A stretch of 39,488 nucleotides of DNA from Rhodobacterales bacterium 56_14_T64 (GCA_002162795.1 MAAY01000066.1:93787-133274); one strand, 5' to 3'. Shown: positions 24,737 through 33,692, numbered from the stretch's first letter. The notes: generated from the letters alone by a model not told the origin. Made by a program: numbers and translations.

Positions 24737-25399
24737 CTAGCCAGCTGTTTGCAACTTTTCCTGCAAGGACAGTTTAGCGTCGTGGATATGCGCATAGGTG
24801 AGCTTGGCTGCCAAGTCGGCATCGCCGGTTTCGCAGGCTTTCAGAATGGCCAGATGCTCTTGGTTGCTGCGTTCAATGCCGTCGGTCATCACCAGTTGCG
24901 CGCGCAGATAGCGGTCGATCCGGTCCATCGAGTTTTCGATGATCGAGATGTGATAGGGCATGTCGCTGGCGCCATATAGCGTCGCATGGAACCGGCGGTT
25001 CAGATCGCCATAAGCCATTGGATCTTGGGCGGCCGCAAATTGCTCCAGAAAGCCCCGCGCGTCGTTCAGAATCTCTGCCGTCATCTTGGGCACCGCTGCC
25101 CGGATGACCTCGGGTTCCAGCAGGCAGCGAAAGTCAAAAATCTCGCCCGCTTCCTGCATCGACAGACAGGCGACAACGGCGCCTTTGTAGCGTACCGCTT
25201 TGACCAGCCCCTGTTGCTCCAGCATGGTGATCGCTTCGCGCACGGGAATGCGAGAGGTGTTGAAGGCGCGGGCGATTTCGTCTTGCCGCAGGGGTTCACC
25301 ATCACTCAGGTCGCCCTCGATGATGGATTTGCGCAGCGAGCGAAAGATGATAGTCGCCGCAGAAGCGGTTTTGCCGATGTCAACGGATTGAAATTTCAA
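24737..25399 (-). CDS. GntR/FCD-family transcriptional regulator of the dipeptide operon
   Basis: DNA-binding regulator (220 residues). A winged helix-turn-helix at about 17-78 (GEPLRQDEIARAFNTSRIPV) is followed by an FCD ligand domain (about 85-210) whose metal-site residues appear in NRRFHATLYG, QEHLAIL and AHIHDA. Convergent with dppF, it most likely represses the operon through the dyad on the dppA promoter; a small ligand, perhaps an amino acid or dipeptide, would release it. There is no ATG: TTG at 25399 is chosen because an in-frame TTG at 25435 overlaps a TATAAT hexamer (25435-25440) that looks like its own -10. Neither has a clear ribosome site, so the start is uncertain. Confidence 0.88.
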   Translation of the reverse strand: MKFQSVDIGKTASAATIIFRSLRKSIIEGDLSDGEPLRQDEIARAFNTSRIPVREAITMLEQQGLVKAVRYKGAVVACLSMQEAGEIFDFRCLLEPEVIRAAVPKMTAEILNDARGFLEQFAAAQDPMAYGDLNRRFHATLYGASDMPYHISIIENSMDRIDRYLRAQLVMTDGIERSNQEHLAILKACETGDADLAAKLTYAHIHDAKLSLQEKLQTAG

Positions 25400-25500
25400 G
25401 GTATTAGGCCTGTGCTGAGGGTCTTGCGCAGGCAATTATAGTCTGGGCAGGCAGCAATGCAATGAAACTGAGGATTGTTGTTGCTGGCTGATGCCGGGGG

Positions 25501-25532
25501 TACACATCTGCCAGATCAATGGCAGATGTGTA
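25501..25532 (-). terminator. Perfect 13-base inverted repeat downstream of the SRPBCC gene
   Basis: TACACATCTGCCA and TGGCAGATGTGTA pair perfectly around a GATCAA loop, 19 bases after the SRPBCC stop. No T-run follows on either strand. It could be a terminator or RNA-protecting hairpin for the arsR-SRPBCC message. Confidence 0.5.
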
Positions 25533-25551
25533 GTGTCGTGGCGCGGCTGTG

Positions 25552-26046
25552 TTAGCTTTGCATTTCGGCGAGCATTTCGGCGAGCATATCCATTCCGGAT
25601 CCCCAACCTTTATCCAGTCCAGCCATGGCGGCTTGGAAGCAGGCTAGTTCAGCCTCGGTTGCATTATGGGGCTGCCAGGTTAGTTTGAGCAGGGTTTTAT
25701 CGCCCTGTTCGGTAAACGTCACTGTAGTGAGCAAGACCCGTGGCCAATCTGGCATCATCGGGTTGGCTGTGGGTTGCCATTCGGCGTTAACAATTGAGTG
25801 TAGCCAAACCAGACGGGCAGGGGCGTCGACCTCGGTGTAGTCCATCCGTTCGTAATTGGAATTACCACTCCAATTCATCTCGTTCAGCCAGACACCGCCG
25901 GGTTTCACATCCAATTTGTGAATGGTGGTCTCAACCCCGGGGCCGTACCAGTGCGACAGCAGTTCCGCCTCGGTCCAGGTGCGCCAGACCAGTTCGCGGG
26001 GGGCGTTGAATTCTCGCTCATAGACGTAAGTGGGTAATTCACTCAT
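25552..26046 (-). CDS. SRPBCC (AHSA1-like) domain protein
   Basis: Cytosolic 164-residue START/Bet v1-type protein of the AHSA1 branch. The opening VYEREFNAPRELVWRTWTEAELLSHWYGP and the acidic strand TYTEVD-like region are typical; one domain fills the whole length. Such proteins bind a hydrophobic ligand in a deep cavity, but the ligand is not known. It overlaps the ArsR gene by 4 bases (ATGA), the common ArsR-SRPBCC pair in proteobacteria, so it is under ArsR control. Confidence 0.9.
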   Translation of the reverse strand: MSELPTYVYEREFNAPRELVWRTWTEAELLSHWYGPGVETTIHKLDVKPGGVWLNEMNWSGNSNYERMDYTEVDAPARLVWLHSIVNAEWQPTANPMMPDWPRVLLTTVTFTEQGDKTLLKLTWQPHNATEAELACFQAAMAGLDKGWGSGMDMLAEMLAEMQS

Positions 26047-26411
26047 TTTGGGGGCTCCTTCAATTCAGCCTGTTTCAATGTTTCCAGTAAGTCATCCAGC
26101 TGATCAAAGCTTGATGACCAAAATTCTTTGAAGTCTTCCAACCATGTCACGGCAGCGGCCATAGGTTTGGCTTTCAGCCGGGCGGGTCTGCGTTGTTTGT
26201 CTATTGCACGTTCCACCAGCCCGGCACGTTCCAGCACTTTCAGGTGTTTAGAAATTGCCGGCTGGCTCATCTCGAAAGGTTCGGCCAGTTCATTCACTCC
26301 GGCCTCACCGGTCGCCAGTTTAGACAAGATGGCCCGACGTGTTGGGTCTGCCAGTGCGGCAAAAATCGCATCAAGGTTCTGCGGAGATGGGTTGTGGTTT
26401 GATAGTTGCAT
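26043..26411 (-). CDS. ArsR-family transcriptional regulator
   Basis: A 122-residue winged-helix repressor (IFAALADPTRRAILSKL, then ELAEPFEMSQPAISKHLKVLERAGLV). The alpha3 metal motif of metal-sensing ArsR proteins (CVC) is absent, so it probably senses something else, perhaps the ligand of its SRPBCC partner. It has an AT-rich dyad across its own start codon, and the message looks nearly leaderless. First gene of a two-gene operon. Confidence 0.92.
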   Translation of the reverse strand: MQLSNHNPSPQNLDAIFAALADPTRRAILSKLATGEAGVNELAEPFEMSQPAISKHLKVLERAGLVERAIDKQRRPARLKAKPMAAAVTWLEDFKEFWSSSFDQLDDLLETLKQAELKEPPK

Positions 26412-26447
26412 AACCGTATGGTTATATAATGAGGATGCTTAAGTCAA
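26410..26447 (-). promoter_or_regulatory. arsR promoter and operator over the start codon
   Basis: On the minus strand TTGACT (26442-26447) and TATAAC (26421-26426) form a promoter with a 15-base spacer. The dyad ATAACC-N4-GGTTAT (26410-26425) overlaps the -10 and the ATG (26411). Transcription would start within a few bases of the ATG. This is a typical autoregulatory layout. Confidence 0.65.
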
Positions 26448-26473
26448 TCCCAACGAAGGATAGGCCAGACATG

Positions 26474-26503
26474 AAAAAACGCAGGCTGGTGGGCCTGCGT
26501 TTT
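26474..26503 (-). terminator. Rho-independent terminator of the formaldehyde dehydrogenase gene
   Basis: AAAACGCAGGC and GCCTGCGTTTT form an 11-base stem with a 6-base loop; on the minus strand it ends in a run of six T. It lies 28 bases after the frmA stop. Confidence 0.88.
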
Positions 26504-26530
26504 CAGTGAGTTATACGAGGGATGCCCGCC

Positions 26531-27646
26531 TTAGAATTCAATCACGGCGCGGATGGATTTGCCATCATGCATCAACTGAAACCCTTCGTTGATCTGATCC
26601 AAGGTCAGCTTGTGCGTGATCATTGGGTCGATCTCGATCTTTCCGTCCATGTACCAGTCAACGATTTTTGGCACGTCAGTCCGACCAGACGCGCCGCCAA
26701 AGGCGGTGCCGCGCCATGAGCGACCGGTGACCAGCTGGAAAGGCCGGGTTGAGATTTCGGCGCCTGCCGGTGCCACGCCGATGATGATGCTTTCGCCCCA
26801 GCCTTTGTGCGCGGCTTCCAGTGCGGTGCGCATGACGTTGACATTGCCAGTGGCATCAAAGGTGTAATCCGCACCGCCGCCAGTCAGTTCAACCAGATGG
26901 GCGACCAGATCACCTTCGACCTCTGATGGATTGACGAAATCAGTCATACCGAAGTGCGTCGCCATTTCAACTTTACCTGGGTTCAGATCCACGCCGACAA
27001 TCTGGTCAGCGCCGGCCAGACGCAGGCCCTGGATCACGTTCAGGCCGATGCCGCCAAGACCAAAGACGATGCCAGTTGACCCGATTTCGACCTTGGCGGT
27101 GTTGATCACAGCGCCGATGCCAGTGGTGACGCCACAACCGATGTAACAGATCTTATCGAACGGCGCGTCTTTACGGACCTTGGCCAGCGCGATTTCCGGC
27201 ACCACGGTGTGGTTGGCAAAGGTCGAACAGCCCATGTAGTGATGGATCGGAGTGCCATCCAGCATCGAAAAACGGGTGGAGCCGTCAGGCAGCAGGCCTT
27301 GGCCTTGGGTCGAGCGGATCGACTGGCACAGGTTGGTTTTGGGGTTCAGGCAGTAATCGCACTCGCGGCATTCGGGCGTGTACAGTGGGATTACGTGATC
27401 GCCCACTTCCAGGCTGGTGACGCCTTCGCCAATCTCCATTACCACGCCAGCGCCTTCGTGGCCCAGAATGGCGGGAAAGATACCTTCGGGGTCATCGCCC
27501 GAACGGGTGAATTCATCGGTGTGACACAGGCCAGTGGCTTTGATCTCAACCAGAACTTCACCTGCGCGAGGGCCTTCCAGATTGACCTCCATGACCTGTA
27601 ATGGCTGACCCGGGGCAACGGCAACGGCGGCGCGCGTTCTCATCAT
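26531..27646 (-). CDS. frmA: S-(hydroxymethyl)glutathione dehydrogenase / class III alcohol dehydrogenase
   Basis: Cytosolic zinc enzyme that oxidises S-hydroxymethylglutathione in formaldehyde detoxification, using NAD. On the 373-residue frame numbering, catalytic zinc ligands are Cys43, His65 and Cys173; structural zinc ligands are Cys95, Cys98, Cys101 and Cys109; the Rossmann motif is GLGGIG at 198-203. The IRSTQGQGLLPDG stretch is specific to class III. The start is set at ATG 27646 (371 residues): AAAGGA lies 7 bases upstream, whereas the farther in-frame codon (27652) is TTG and too near that site. No S-formylglutathione hydrolase or glutathione-formaldehyde synthase gene is beside it. 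Confidence 0.95.
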   Translation of the reverse strand: MMRTRAAVAVAPGQPLQVMEVNLEGPRAGEVLVEIKATGLCHTDEFTRSGDDPEGIFPAILGHEGAGVVMEIGEGVTSLEVGDHVIPLYTPECRECDYCLNPKTNLCQSIRSTQGQGLLPDGSTRFSMLDGTPIHHYMGCSTFANHTVVPEIALAKVRKDAPFDKICYIGCGVTTGIGAVINTAKVEIGSTGIVFGLGGIGLNVIQGLRLAGADQIVGVDLNPGKVEMATHFGMTDFVNPSEVEGDLVAHLVELTGGGADYTFDATGNVNVMRTALEAAHKGWGESIIIGVAPAGAEISTRPFQLVTGRSWRGTAFGGASGRTDVPKIVDWYMDGKIEIDPMITHKLTLDQINEGFQLMHDGKSIRAVIEF

Positions 27647-27782
27647 TTTCAAATCCTTTGTTCGTTGAGTGCCGTGTCAAGATGATCGGCAGTGGTATGA
27701 AGTATCACTGGCAGGGCCGTTAATACTCGGACCTTCGCAAGACATGTTTTAGGACCTACCCAAACAGATCACAGGGCGCAAG

Positions 27783-27839
27783 TTTGTCGCTACTTGTCTA
27801 ACATCCGGGAAGAGGGGACTTGTCCTCAAATGCGACAAA
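27783..27839 (-). promoter_or_regulatory. Nested inverted repeats upstream of frmA
   Basis: TTTGTCGC (27783-27790) pairs with GCGACAAA (27832-27839), and inside lies a GGAC-TT-GTCC palindrome (27816-27825) with a repeat of ACTTGTC also at 27792-27798. The distance of 130-190 bases to frmA suits an activator site, possibly of the formaldehyde-responsive type known from related bacteria. Confidence 0.4.
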
Positions 27840-27958
27840 TTTCTGCCAAGGCGCGGCATATTGGATGTGCTGTTTTTGCTATGTAATTGTTGGGAACTCA
27901 TATTTTTAAGGCGACTTCGGATAAGTATTCCAGCGCAGCATTATTTTTCTGGCACCCC

Positions 27959-27991
27959 TTGACCCTCCCCTGACTGGAACCTTCATATGAA
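27959..27991 (+). promoter_or_regulatory. CueR-type (MerR family) copA promoter
   Basis: TTGACC (27959-27964) is followed by CTCCCCTGACTGGAACC, a close relative of the CueR dyad, in an overlong spacer (19 bases to CATATG or 21 to TATGAA). Overlong spacers with a dyad between -35 and -10 are the mark of MerR-family activation. The CueR gene follows copA. Confidence 0.75.
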
Positions 27992-28023
27992 GTAACATAG
28001 GAATAGATGACCGAGGATTTCTA

Positions 28024-30525
28024 ATGCCCGATACCACCCAGATCTCATTGCAAGTGACCGGTCTCAGTTGTGCCTCTTGCGTTGGCCGTGCAGAACGGGC
28101 GCTGACCGCGATTGAGGGCGTCGAGAGTGCGACTGTCAATCTGGCCAATGCCACGGGGCAGGTTGTGGCCGCTGTGGATCTGCCGCCCACGGCATTGACC
28201 GGGGCGCTAAAGTCGGCGGGCTACCCAGCCGCTGAATCGCAGGTCTCACTGACGCTGGAAGGGCTCACCTGCGCGTCTTGCGTAACCCGCTCCGAGCGGG
28301 CGTTGCAAGCGGTACCCGGGGTGTTGAATGCCAGCGTCAATTTGGCCAATCAAAGTGCCCAAGTGCGGTATCTGACCGGCAGCACCAAGCCAGTAGATTT
28401 GGCCAAGGCGGTGACTGCAGCAGGTTATCCGGCCCATATCCGCGAACATGAGGGTGGCGAACAGGAACTAGTCGACCAGCGCAAGGACAAAGAAATCAAG
28501 ACCTTGGCGCGGCAGACATTGATTTCCGCGGTGCTGACCCTGCCGGTGTTTGTGATCGAAATGGGAGGCCATTTGGTCCCGGCATTACATCACTGGGTGG
28601 CCGCCAACATCGGTATGCAGAACAGTTACCTGCTGCAATTTGTGCTGACCACTATCGTGTTGGCCGGACCGGGAAGATCCTTTTACACCAAAGGGTATCC
28701 TGCGTTGTTCCGGGGCGCACCTGACATGAACGCACTGGTGGCGCTTGGTACCTCTGCAGCCTATGGGTTCTCGCTGGTCTCAACCTTTGCGCCGGGGCTG
28801 CTGCCAGCGGGCACTGCCAATGTCTATTACGAGGCCGCGGCGGTGATTGTGGTGTTAATCTTGCTGGGCCGCTGGCTGGAGGCGCGCGCCAAAGGGCGCA
28901 CCGGGGCAGCCATTCGCAAACTGGTTGGCCTGCAGGCGCAAAGTGCGCTGGTGGTCACCGATGGCGCAGCGGTCGAAATTCCGATTGAACAAATTGCCAC
29001 CGGAGACCTGATCCGCACCCGCCCAGGCGAACGCATTGCAGTGGATGGCGAGGTGGTCACTGGCAGTTCTTACGTCGACGAGAGCATGATCACCGGTGAG
29101 CCAGCCCCGGTTGCCAAATCCACTGGTGAAATGGTCACTGCGGGTACGGTGAATGGCAATGGCGCGCTGGACTATCGCGCCACCCGTGTTGGCAGCGACA
29201 CCATGCTGGCGCAGATTATCCGCATGGTGGAACAGGCGCAGGGCGCCAAGCTGCCGGTGCAAGGCATGGTCGACCGCATAACCATGTGGTTTGTGCCCGC
29301 CGTTATGGCGGCGGCGGGGCTGACCATTGTGACATGGTTGCTGTTTGGTCCGGACTCGGCGCTGAGTTTTGCGCTGGTGGCCGGTGTCTCGGTGCTGATC
29401 ATTGCCTGCCCCTGTGCGATGGGGCTGGCGACGCCAACCTCGATCATGGTGGGCACTGGCCGGGCGGCTGAAATGGGTGTGTTGTTCCGCAAAGGCGACG
29501 CGCTGCAGCAGTTGCAAGAGATCAAACTGGTGGCGCTGGACAAGACCGGCACCCTGACCGAGGGCCGCCCAACACTAACCGAGTTCCGCTGTGCTGAGGG
29601 GGTCGAGCGCGACCATGTTTTGCGCCTTGTGGCTGCCGCCGAGTCCCACTCGGAGCATCCCATCGCCAGCGCCATTGTCGCAGCCGCAGGCAAGGATCTG
29701 CCTCAGGTCGAGAGCGTCGAGGCTATCCCAGGTTATGGTTTGCAGGCCAGGGTTGACGGCCATGCGCTGTTTATCGGTGCTGACCGGCTGATGGCGCGTG
29801 AAGGCATCGAAATTGGCGATCTTGGTGGCAGTGTCGCGGCACTGGCCAAGCGCGGTGAAACCCCGCTTTATGCGGCCATCGACGGTCGGATCGCGGCTGT
29901 CATTGCGGTGGCTGATCCGATCAAGCCGGGCACCCGTGCAGCAATCCAGGCGTTCCATGATCAGGGTCTGAAGGTGGCGATGATCACCGGCGACAATGCC
30001 GCCACCGCCGCCGCCATTGCCGCTGATTTGGGCATTGACGAGGTCAAGGCCGAGTGTCTTCCGGCGCAAAAAGTCGAGGCACTCAAGCAATTGCAATCCA
30101 AACACGGCGCGCTGGCCTTTGTCGGTGACGGCATCAACGATGCACCCGCGCTGGCCACGGCGCAGGTGGGCATTGCCATCGGTACAGGCACCGATGTCGC
30201 CATCGAGGCGGCGGATGTTGTGCTGATGTCTGGTGATCTGCGCGGCGTGGTCAATGCGCTGACGGTCAGTCGCGCCACCATGCGCAACATTCGGCAGAAC
30301 CTGGCCTGGGCTTTTGGCTATAACGTTCTGCTGATCCCGGTTGCGGCAGGGGTACTCTATCCCTTTGGTGGCCCGCTGCTGTCGCCTGCGCTGGCCGCCG
30401 GCGCGATGGCGCTGTCCAGCGTTTTTGTGCTCAGCAACGCCCTACGCCTGCGCCGCTTGAAGCCCGTGCTCAATGAATCACCTGTCGCACCCTCTGTGGT
30501 GCTGGCCCCCAGTCTCGCAGAATAG
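28024..30525 (+). CDS. copA: Copper(I)-exporting P1B-type ATPase
   Basis: Inner-membrane copper exporter (833 residues). Two N-terminal HMA domains each carry GLxCASC (Cys16/Cys19 and Cys83/Cys86). Membrane helices begin at about 165. The core shows TGEP (358-361), CPC (462-464), phosphorylation motif DKTGT (Asp506), SEHP (543-546) and GDGIND (701-706), all intact, defining a Cu(I) P1B-1 pump. The start follows a CueR-type promoter. cueR begins 10 bases after the stop, so both are made together. Length is typical for two-HMA CopA. Confidence 0.97.
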   Translation: MPDTTQISLQVTGLSCASCVGRAERALTAIEGVESATVNLANATGQVVAAVDLPPTALTGALKSAGYPAAESQVSLTLEGLTCASCVTRSERALQAVPGVLNASVNLANQSAQVRYLTGSTKPVDLAKAVTAAGYPAHIREHEGGEQELVDQRKDKEIKTLARQTLISAVLTLPVFVIEMGGHLVPALHHWVAANIGMQNSYLLQFVLTTIVLAGPGRSFYTKGYPALFRGAPDMNALVALGTSAAYGFSLVSTFAPGLLPAGTANVYYEAAAVIVVLILLGRWLEARAKGRTGAAIRKLVGLQAQSALVVTDGAAVEIPIEQIATGDLIRTRPGERIAVDGEVVTGSSYVDESMITGEPAPVAKSTGEMVTAGTVNGNGALDYRATRVGSDTMLAQIIRMVEQAQGAKLPVQGMVDRITMWFVPAVMAAAGLTIVTWLLFGPDSALSFALVAGVSVLIIACPCAMGLATPTSIMVGTGRAAEMGVLFRKGDALQQLQEIKLVALDKTGTLTEGRPTLTEFRCAEGVERDHVLRLVAAAESHSEHPIASAIVAAAGKDLPQVESVEAIPGYGLQARVDGHALFIGADRLMAREGIEIGDLGGSVAALAKRGETPLYAAIDGRIAAVIAVADPIKPGTRAAIQAFHDQGLKVAMITGDNAATAAAIAADLGIDEVKAECLPAQKVEALKQLQSKHGALAFVGDGINDAPALATAQVGIAIGTGTDVAIEAADVVLMSGDLRGVVNALTVSRATMRNIRQNLAWAFGYNVLLIPVAAGVLYPFGGPLLSPALAAGAMALSSVFVLSNALRLRRLKPVLNESPVAPSVVLAPSLAE

Positions 30526-30535
30526 GACGCATTGT

Positions 30536-30937
30536 ATGAACATTGGAGACGTTTCCAGCCGTTCGGGCCTGCCCGCCAAAACCATTCGCTATTACGAGGA
30601 CATCGGCTTAATCAAACCGCTGCGCTCGGCCAATGGCTACCGCAGCTTTGTCGCCGCCGATCTGCACCGGCTGGCGTTTCTGGGTCGGGCCCGGGCACTA
30701 GGCTTCACCATCGAGGATTGCCGCACTCTGATGGCGTTGTACCGCGACGAAAGCCGTGCCAGCGCCGATGTAAAACTGTTGGCCCAAGAACACTTGGGTA
30801 AGATCGAAACCAAAATCCGGGACCTGCAGATGATGCACGACACCTTAAGTGAACTGGTGACAAGCTGCGCTGGAGATGATCGCCCCGATTGCCCAATCCT
30901 GAGTGATCTGTCGGGCCTCGGGTCAACAATCAGCTAA
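30536..30937 (+). CDS. cueR: Copper-responsive MerR-family activator
   Basis: Cytosolic copper sensor (133 residues). The MerR helix-turn-helix opens with MNIGDVSSRSGLPAKTIRYYE; a dimer helix follows. Cu(I) ligands are Cys111 and Cys119 in the loop CAGDDRPDC, with the same spacing as E. coli CueR, and ASADVK holds the conserved Ser76. Start ATG 30536 is chosen over an in-frame ATG at 30473 inside copA because the protein then begins at the family start and AGGAC is upstream. Likely activates copA and its own gene. Confidence 0.95.
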   Translation: MNIGDVSSRSGLPAKTIRYYEDIGLIKPLRSANGYRSFVAADLHRLAFLGRARALGFTIEDCRTLMALYRDESRASADVKLLAQEHLGKIETKIRDLQMMHDTLSELVTSCAGDDRPDCPILSDLSGLGSTIS

Positions 30938-30944
30938 TTAATAT

Positions 30945-30984
30945 AACCCAGGCTCAGGTATGAACTGAGCCGGGGTTTCTTTTT
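30945..30984 (+). terminator. Rho-independent terminator of copA-cueR
   Basis: AACCC-A-GGCTCAG pairs with CTGAGCC-G-GGGTT (12 pairs, one mismatch, 7-base loop), followed by TTTCTTTTT. It begins 8 bases after the cueR stop and may also serve the convergent BKACE gene weakly. Confidence 0.88.
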
Positions 30985-31041
30985 GCCAAAAATACTCAGA
31001 TCCGATGGTCACCGCCAATGCAACACAGGCCGCGGCGCGCA

Positions 31042-31872
31042 TCAGGCGGGGCGAAGCCCCAGGATCTCACGCGCCTGGCGCCAGTTGGCAACCGGGCGCT
31101 CATATTTCTCGCAGAGCTCAGCCGCGCGTTTGACCAGCGCAGCGTTGGACGGGGCCAGCGTCTCGCGGTTCAGCCGCATATTGTCTTCCAGACCGGTGCG
31201 GGTGTGGCCGCCTGCAGCAATGGCCCATTCGTTGACCAGGATCTGACCGGGTCCAACTCCGGCACCGCACCACTGGGCCTCGGGCGCAAGGCGCTGCATG
31301 GTACGCACGTAGTAATCAAACACATCCTTGTCGACGGGCATGGCGTTCTTCACCCCCATCACAAACTGAACATACAGGGTGCCGGCAATGCGCCCGTCAC
31401 GGTTCAGCTTCACCGCTTGATGGATATGCGACAGGTCAAAGGCCTCGATCTCGGGTTTGACGTCATAGGTGCGCATTTCCGAGGCCAGCCAATCCACCAA
31501 GTCGGGCGAGTTTTCATAGACGCGGGTGGGAAAGTTGTTTGATCCCACCGAAAGCGAGGCCATGTCAGGGCGCAGCGGCAACATGCCGCCACGGTCCTTA
31601 CCTGCCCCAGACCGGCCACCGGTGGACAGCTGCACAATCATGCCGGGGCAATGTTTGTGCAACCCTTCCAGCAGACGGCCAAATTTCTCCGGGTCGGAGG
31701 TTGGTGTCTCGTCGTCATTGCGCACATGGCAGTGGGCAATCGAGGCCCCAGCCTCAAATGCTTCATGGGTGCTCTCAATCTGCTCGGCAATGGTGACCGG
31801 CACCGCAGGATTGTTTTCCTTGCGCGGAACCGAGCCGGTAATGGCGACGCAGATAATGCAGGGGGTAGTCAT
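31042..31872 (-). CDS. Beta-keto acid cleavage enzyme (BKACE, DUF849)
   Basis: Zinc enzyme (276 residues) of the 3-keto-5-aminohexanoate cleavage family, which exchanges acetyl-CoA with a beta-keto acid to give acetoacetate and a new acyl-CoA. Likely zinc ligands are His47 and His49 (AHCHVRN) and Glu229 (GLEDNMRL). The fold is a TIM barrel. It is the last gene of the pca group, 12 bases after pcaG. In that setting beta-ketoadipate, the pathway product, is the natural candidate substrate, giving succinyl-CoA and acetoacetate and bypassing PcaIJ/PcaF. This is inference; lysine-type or carnitine-type substrates are alternatives. Confidence 0.85.
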   Translation of the reverse strand: MTTPCIICVAITGSVPRKENNPAVPVTIAEQIESTHEAFEAGASIAHCHVRNDDETPTSDPEKFGRLLEGLHKHCPGMIVQLSTGGRSGAGKDRGGMLPLRPDMASLSVGSNNFPTRVYENSPDLVDWLASEMRTYDVKPEIEAFDLSHIHQAVKLNRDGRIAGTLYVQFVMGVKNAMPVDKDVFDYYVRTMQRLAPEAQWCGAGVGPGQILVNEWAIAAGGHTRTGLEDNMRLNRETLAPSNAALVKRAAELCEKYERPVANWRQAREILGLRPA

Positions 31873-31884
31873 TGAGCCAGATCC

Positions 31885-32504
31885 TCAGATGTCAAAAAAC
31901 ACGGTTTCGTCGTCGCCTTGCAGGCGGATATCGAAACGATAGATGATTGCGCCGTCGCGTTCCACACGTTGGGCGATCAGAGTTTTGCGGCGGCGTTCCC
32001 ACTCAATCAGATTGATTACTGGATCGGTCGCATTGGCGACGTCTTCGTCCGAGAAATACAGCCGGGTGTTCAGCCCGACATTGATGCCGCGTGCGACGAT
32101 CCACAGGTTGATGTGCGGTGCCATCATTTGACCGTTGCGGCCCATCACCGGGCCGGGTTTGACGGTGTCAAAGCCCCATTCGCCACTGTCAAAATCAGTG
32201 ATCACCCGCCCCCAACCGCGAAAACCCTCTTCGACCTCGCCTGGGTGTTCGGGGTGGGCATAAATGCCAGCTGCATTGGCCTGCCAGGCCTCGAGCATCA
32301 CATCTTTGACTGGCGATCCGATGCCGTCGATCACCAGACCTTCAATGCGGATACGCTCACCGGTGGCATTGGGGCCTGCGATATCGGTGCCCAACTCCTG
32401 CTCGTAGATATCAAACCCGGCGGCACCGGGGGCCAGGCCGATATGGACAAAGGGACCAGCGGTCTGTGAGGGGGTTTCTTTCAGATACTCAAGCTTCTGT
32501 CGCA

Positions 32505-32505
<1 letters not shown>
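31885..32505 (-). CDS. pcaG: Protocatechuate 3,4-dioxygenase alpha subunit
   Basis: Alpha subunit (206 residues) of the ring-cleaving enzyme that turns protocatechuate into 3-carboxy-cis,cis-muconate. TPSQTAGPFVHIGLAP is the typical N-terminus, and the beta-sandwich core includes DVMLEAWQANAAGIYAHPE and HINLWIVARGIN. It lacks the iron ligands, as alpha subunits do. The ATG overlaps the pcaH stop by one base, keeping subunit ratio equal. Cytosolic, acts with PcaH. Confidence 0.96.
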
Positions 32506-33245
<740 letters not shown>

Positions 33246-33638
33246 TCAGTCGGCGGCGTATTCGGCGTCCATTTCGGCATAGGTTTGTTTGGCCAGCTTC
33301 AGCGCGTGGTTGGCGCGTGGCACTCCGGCGTAGATGGCGACGTGTTGAAAGGCTTCGATGACGTCTTGTTTGCTGGCTCCGGTGCGCGCGGTGGCGCGGA
33401 TGTGCATCGGGATTTCGCCAAAATTGCCCAGGGCTGCCAGCAGCGCCAGGGTCAGCATCGAGCGATCGCGCTGCGAAATGCCATCGCTGGCCCAAACCGT
33501 GCCCCAGGCGCCTTCGGTGATCAGCCCCTGAAATGCCTCGTCAAAGGGGGTTTTGGCGACCTCAGCGCGGTCAACATGGGCGTCTCCCAACACCGATCGG
33601 CGCACTTTCATGCCTTGTTCATAACGGGAATCTGTCAT
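33246..33638 (-). CDS. pcaC: 4-carboxymuconolactone decarboxylase
   Basis: Decarboxylase (130 residues) that removes CO2 from 4-carboxymuconolactone in the protocatechuate pathway. The CMD fold is seen in GNFGEIPMHIRATARTGAS (His79 conserved) and QDVIEAFQHVAIYAGVPRA. It is the first gene of the pca operon, divergent from the LysR gene; AAAGG lies 9 bases upstream of ATG. Unlike the usual roseobacter order, no pcaD precedes it. Confidence 0.95.
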   Translation of the reverse strand: MTDSRYEQGMKVRRSVLGDAHVDRAEVAKTPFDEAFQGLITEGAWGTVWASDGISQRDRSMLTLALLAALGNFGEIPMHIRATARTGASKQDVIEAFQHVAIYAGVPRANHALKLAKQTYAEMDAEYAAD

Positions 33639-33671
33639 TGCGCAGGCCTTTCATTTTTCTTAGTATCGCAT

Positions 33672-33692
33672 ACCATAATTGGTCTGTATAAT
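33672..33692. promoter_or_regulatory. pcaQ-pcaC divergent control region
   Basis: ACCATAATTGGT (33672-33683) is a dyad (ACCA-TAAT-TGGT) between the divergent genes. A perfect TATAAT (33687-33692) is a good -10 for the LysR gene. A GATACT hexamer on the other strand (33661-33666) could serve pcaC. The dyad resembles the known PcaQ sites (ACC/GGT half-sites), but not exactly. Confidence 0.5.

Larger units (their letters stand above)
27647..28023. other. Divergent promoter region between frmA and copA
   Basis: 377 bases without a gene. The frmA-proximal half holds nested inverted repeats (27783-27839); the copA-proximal end holds a CueR-type promoter (27959-27991). The part between 27840 and 27940 is AT-rich with no further clear motif. 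Confidence 0.6.
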
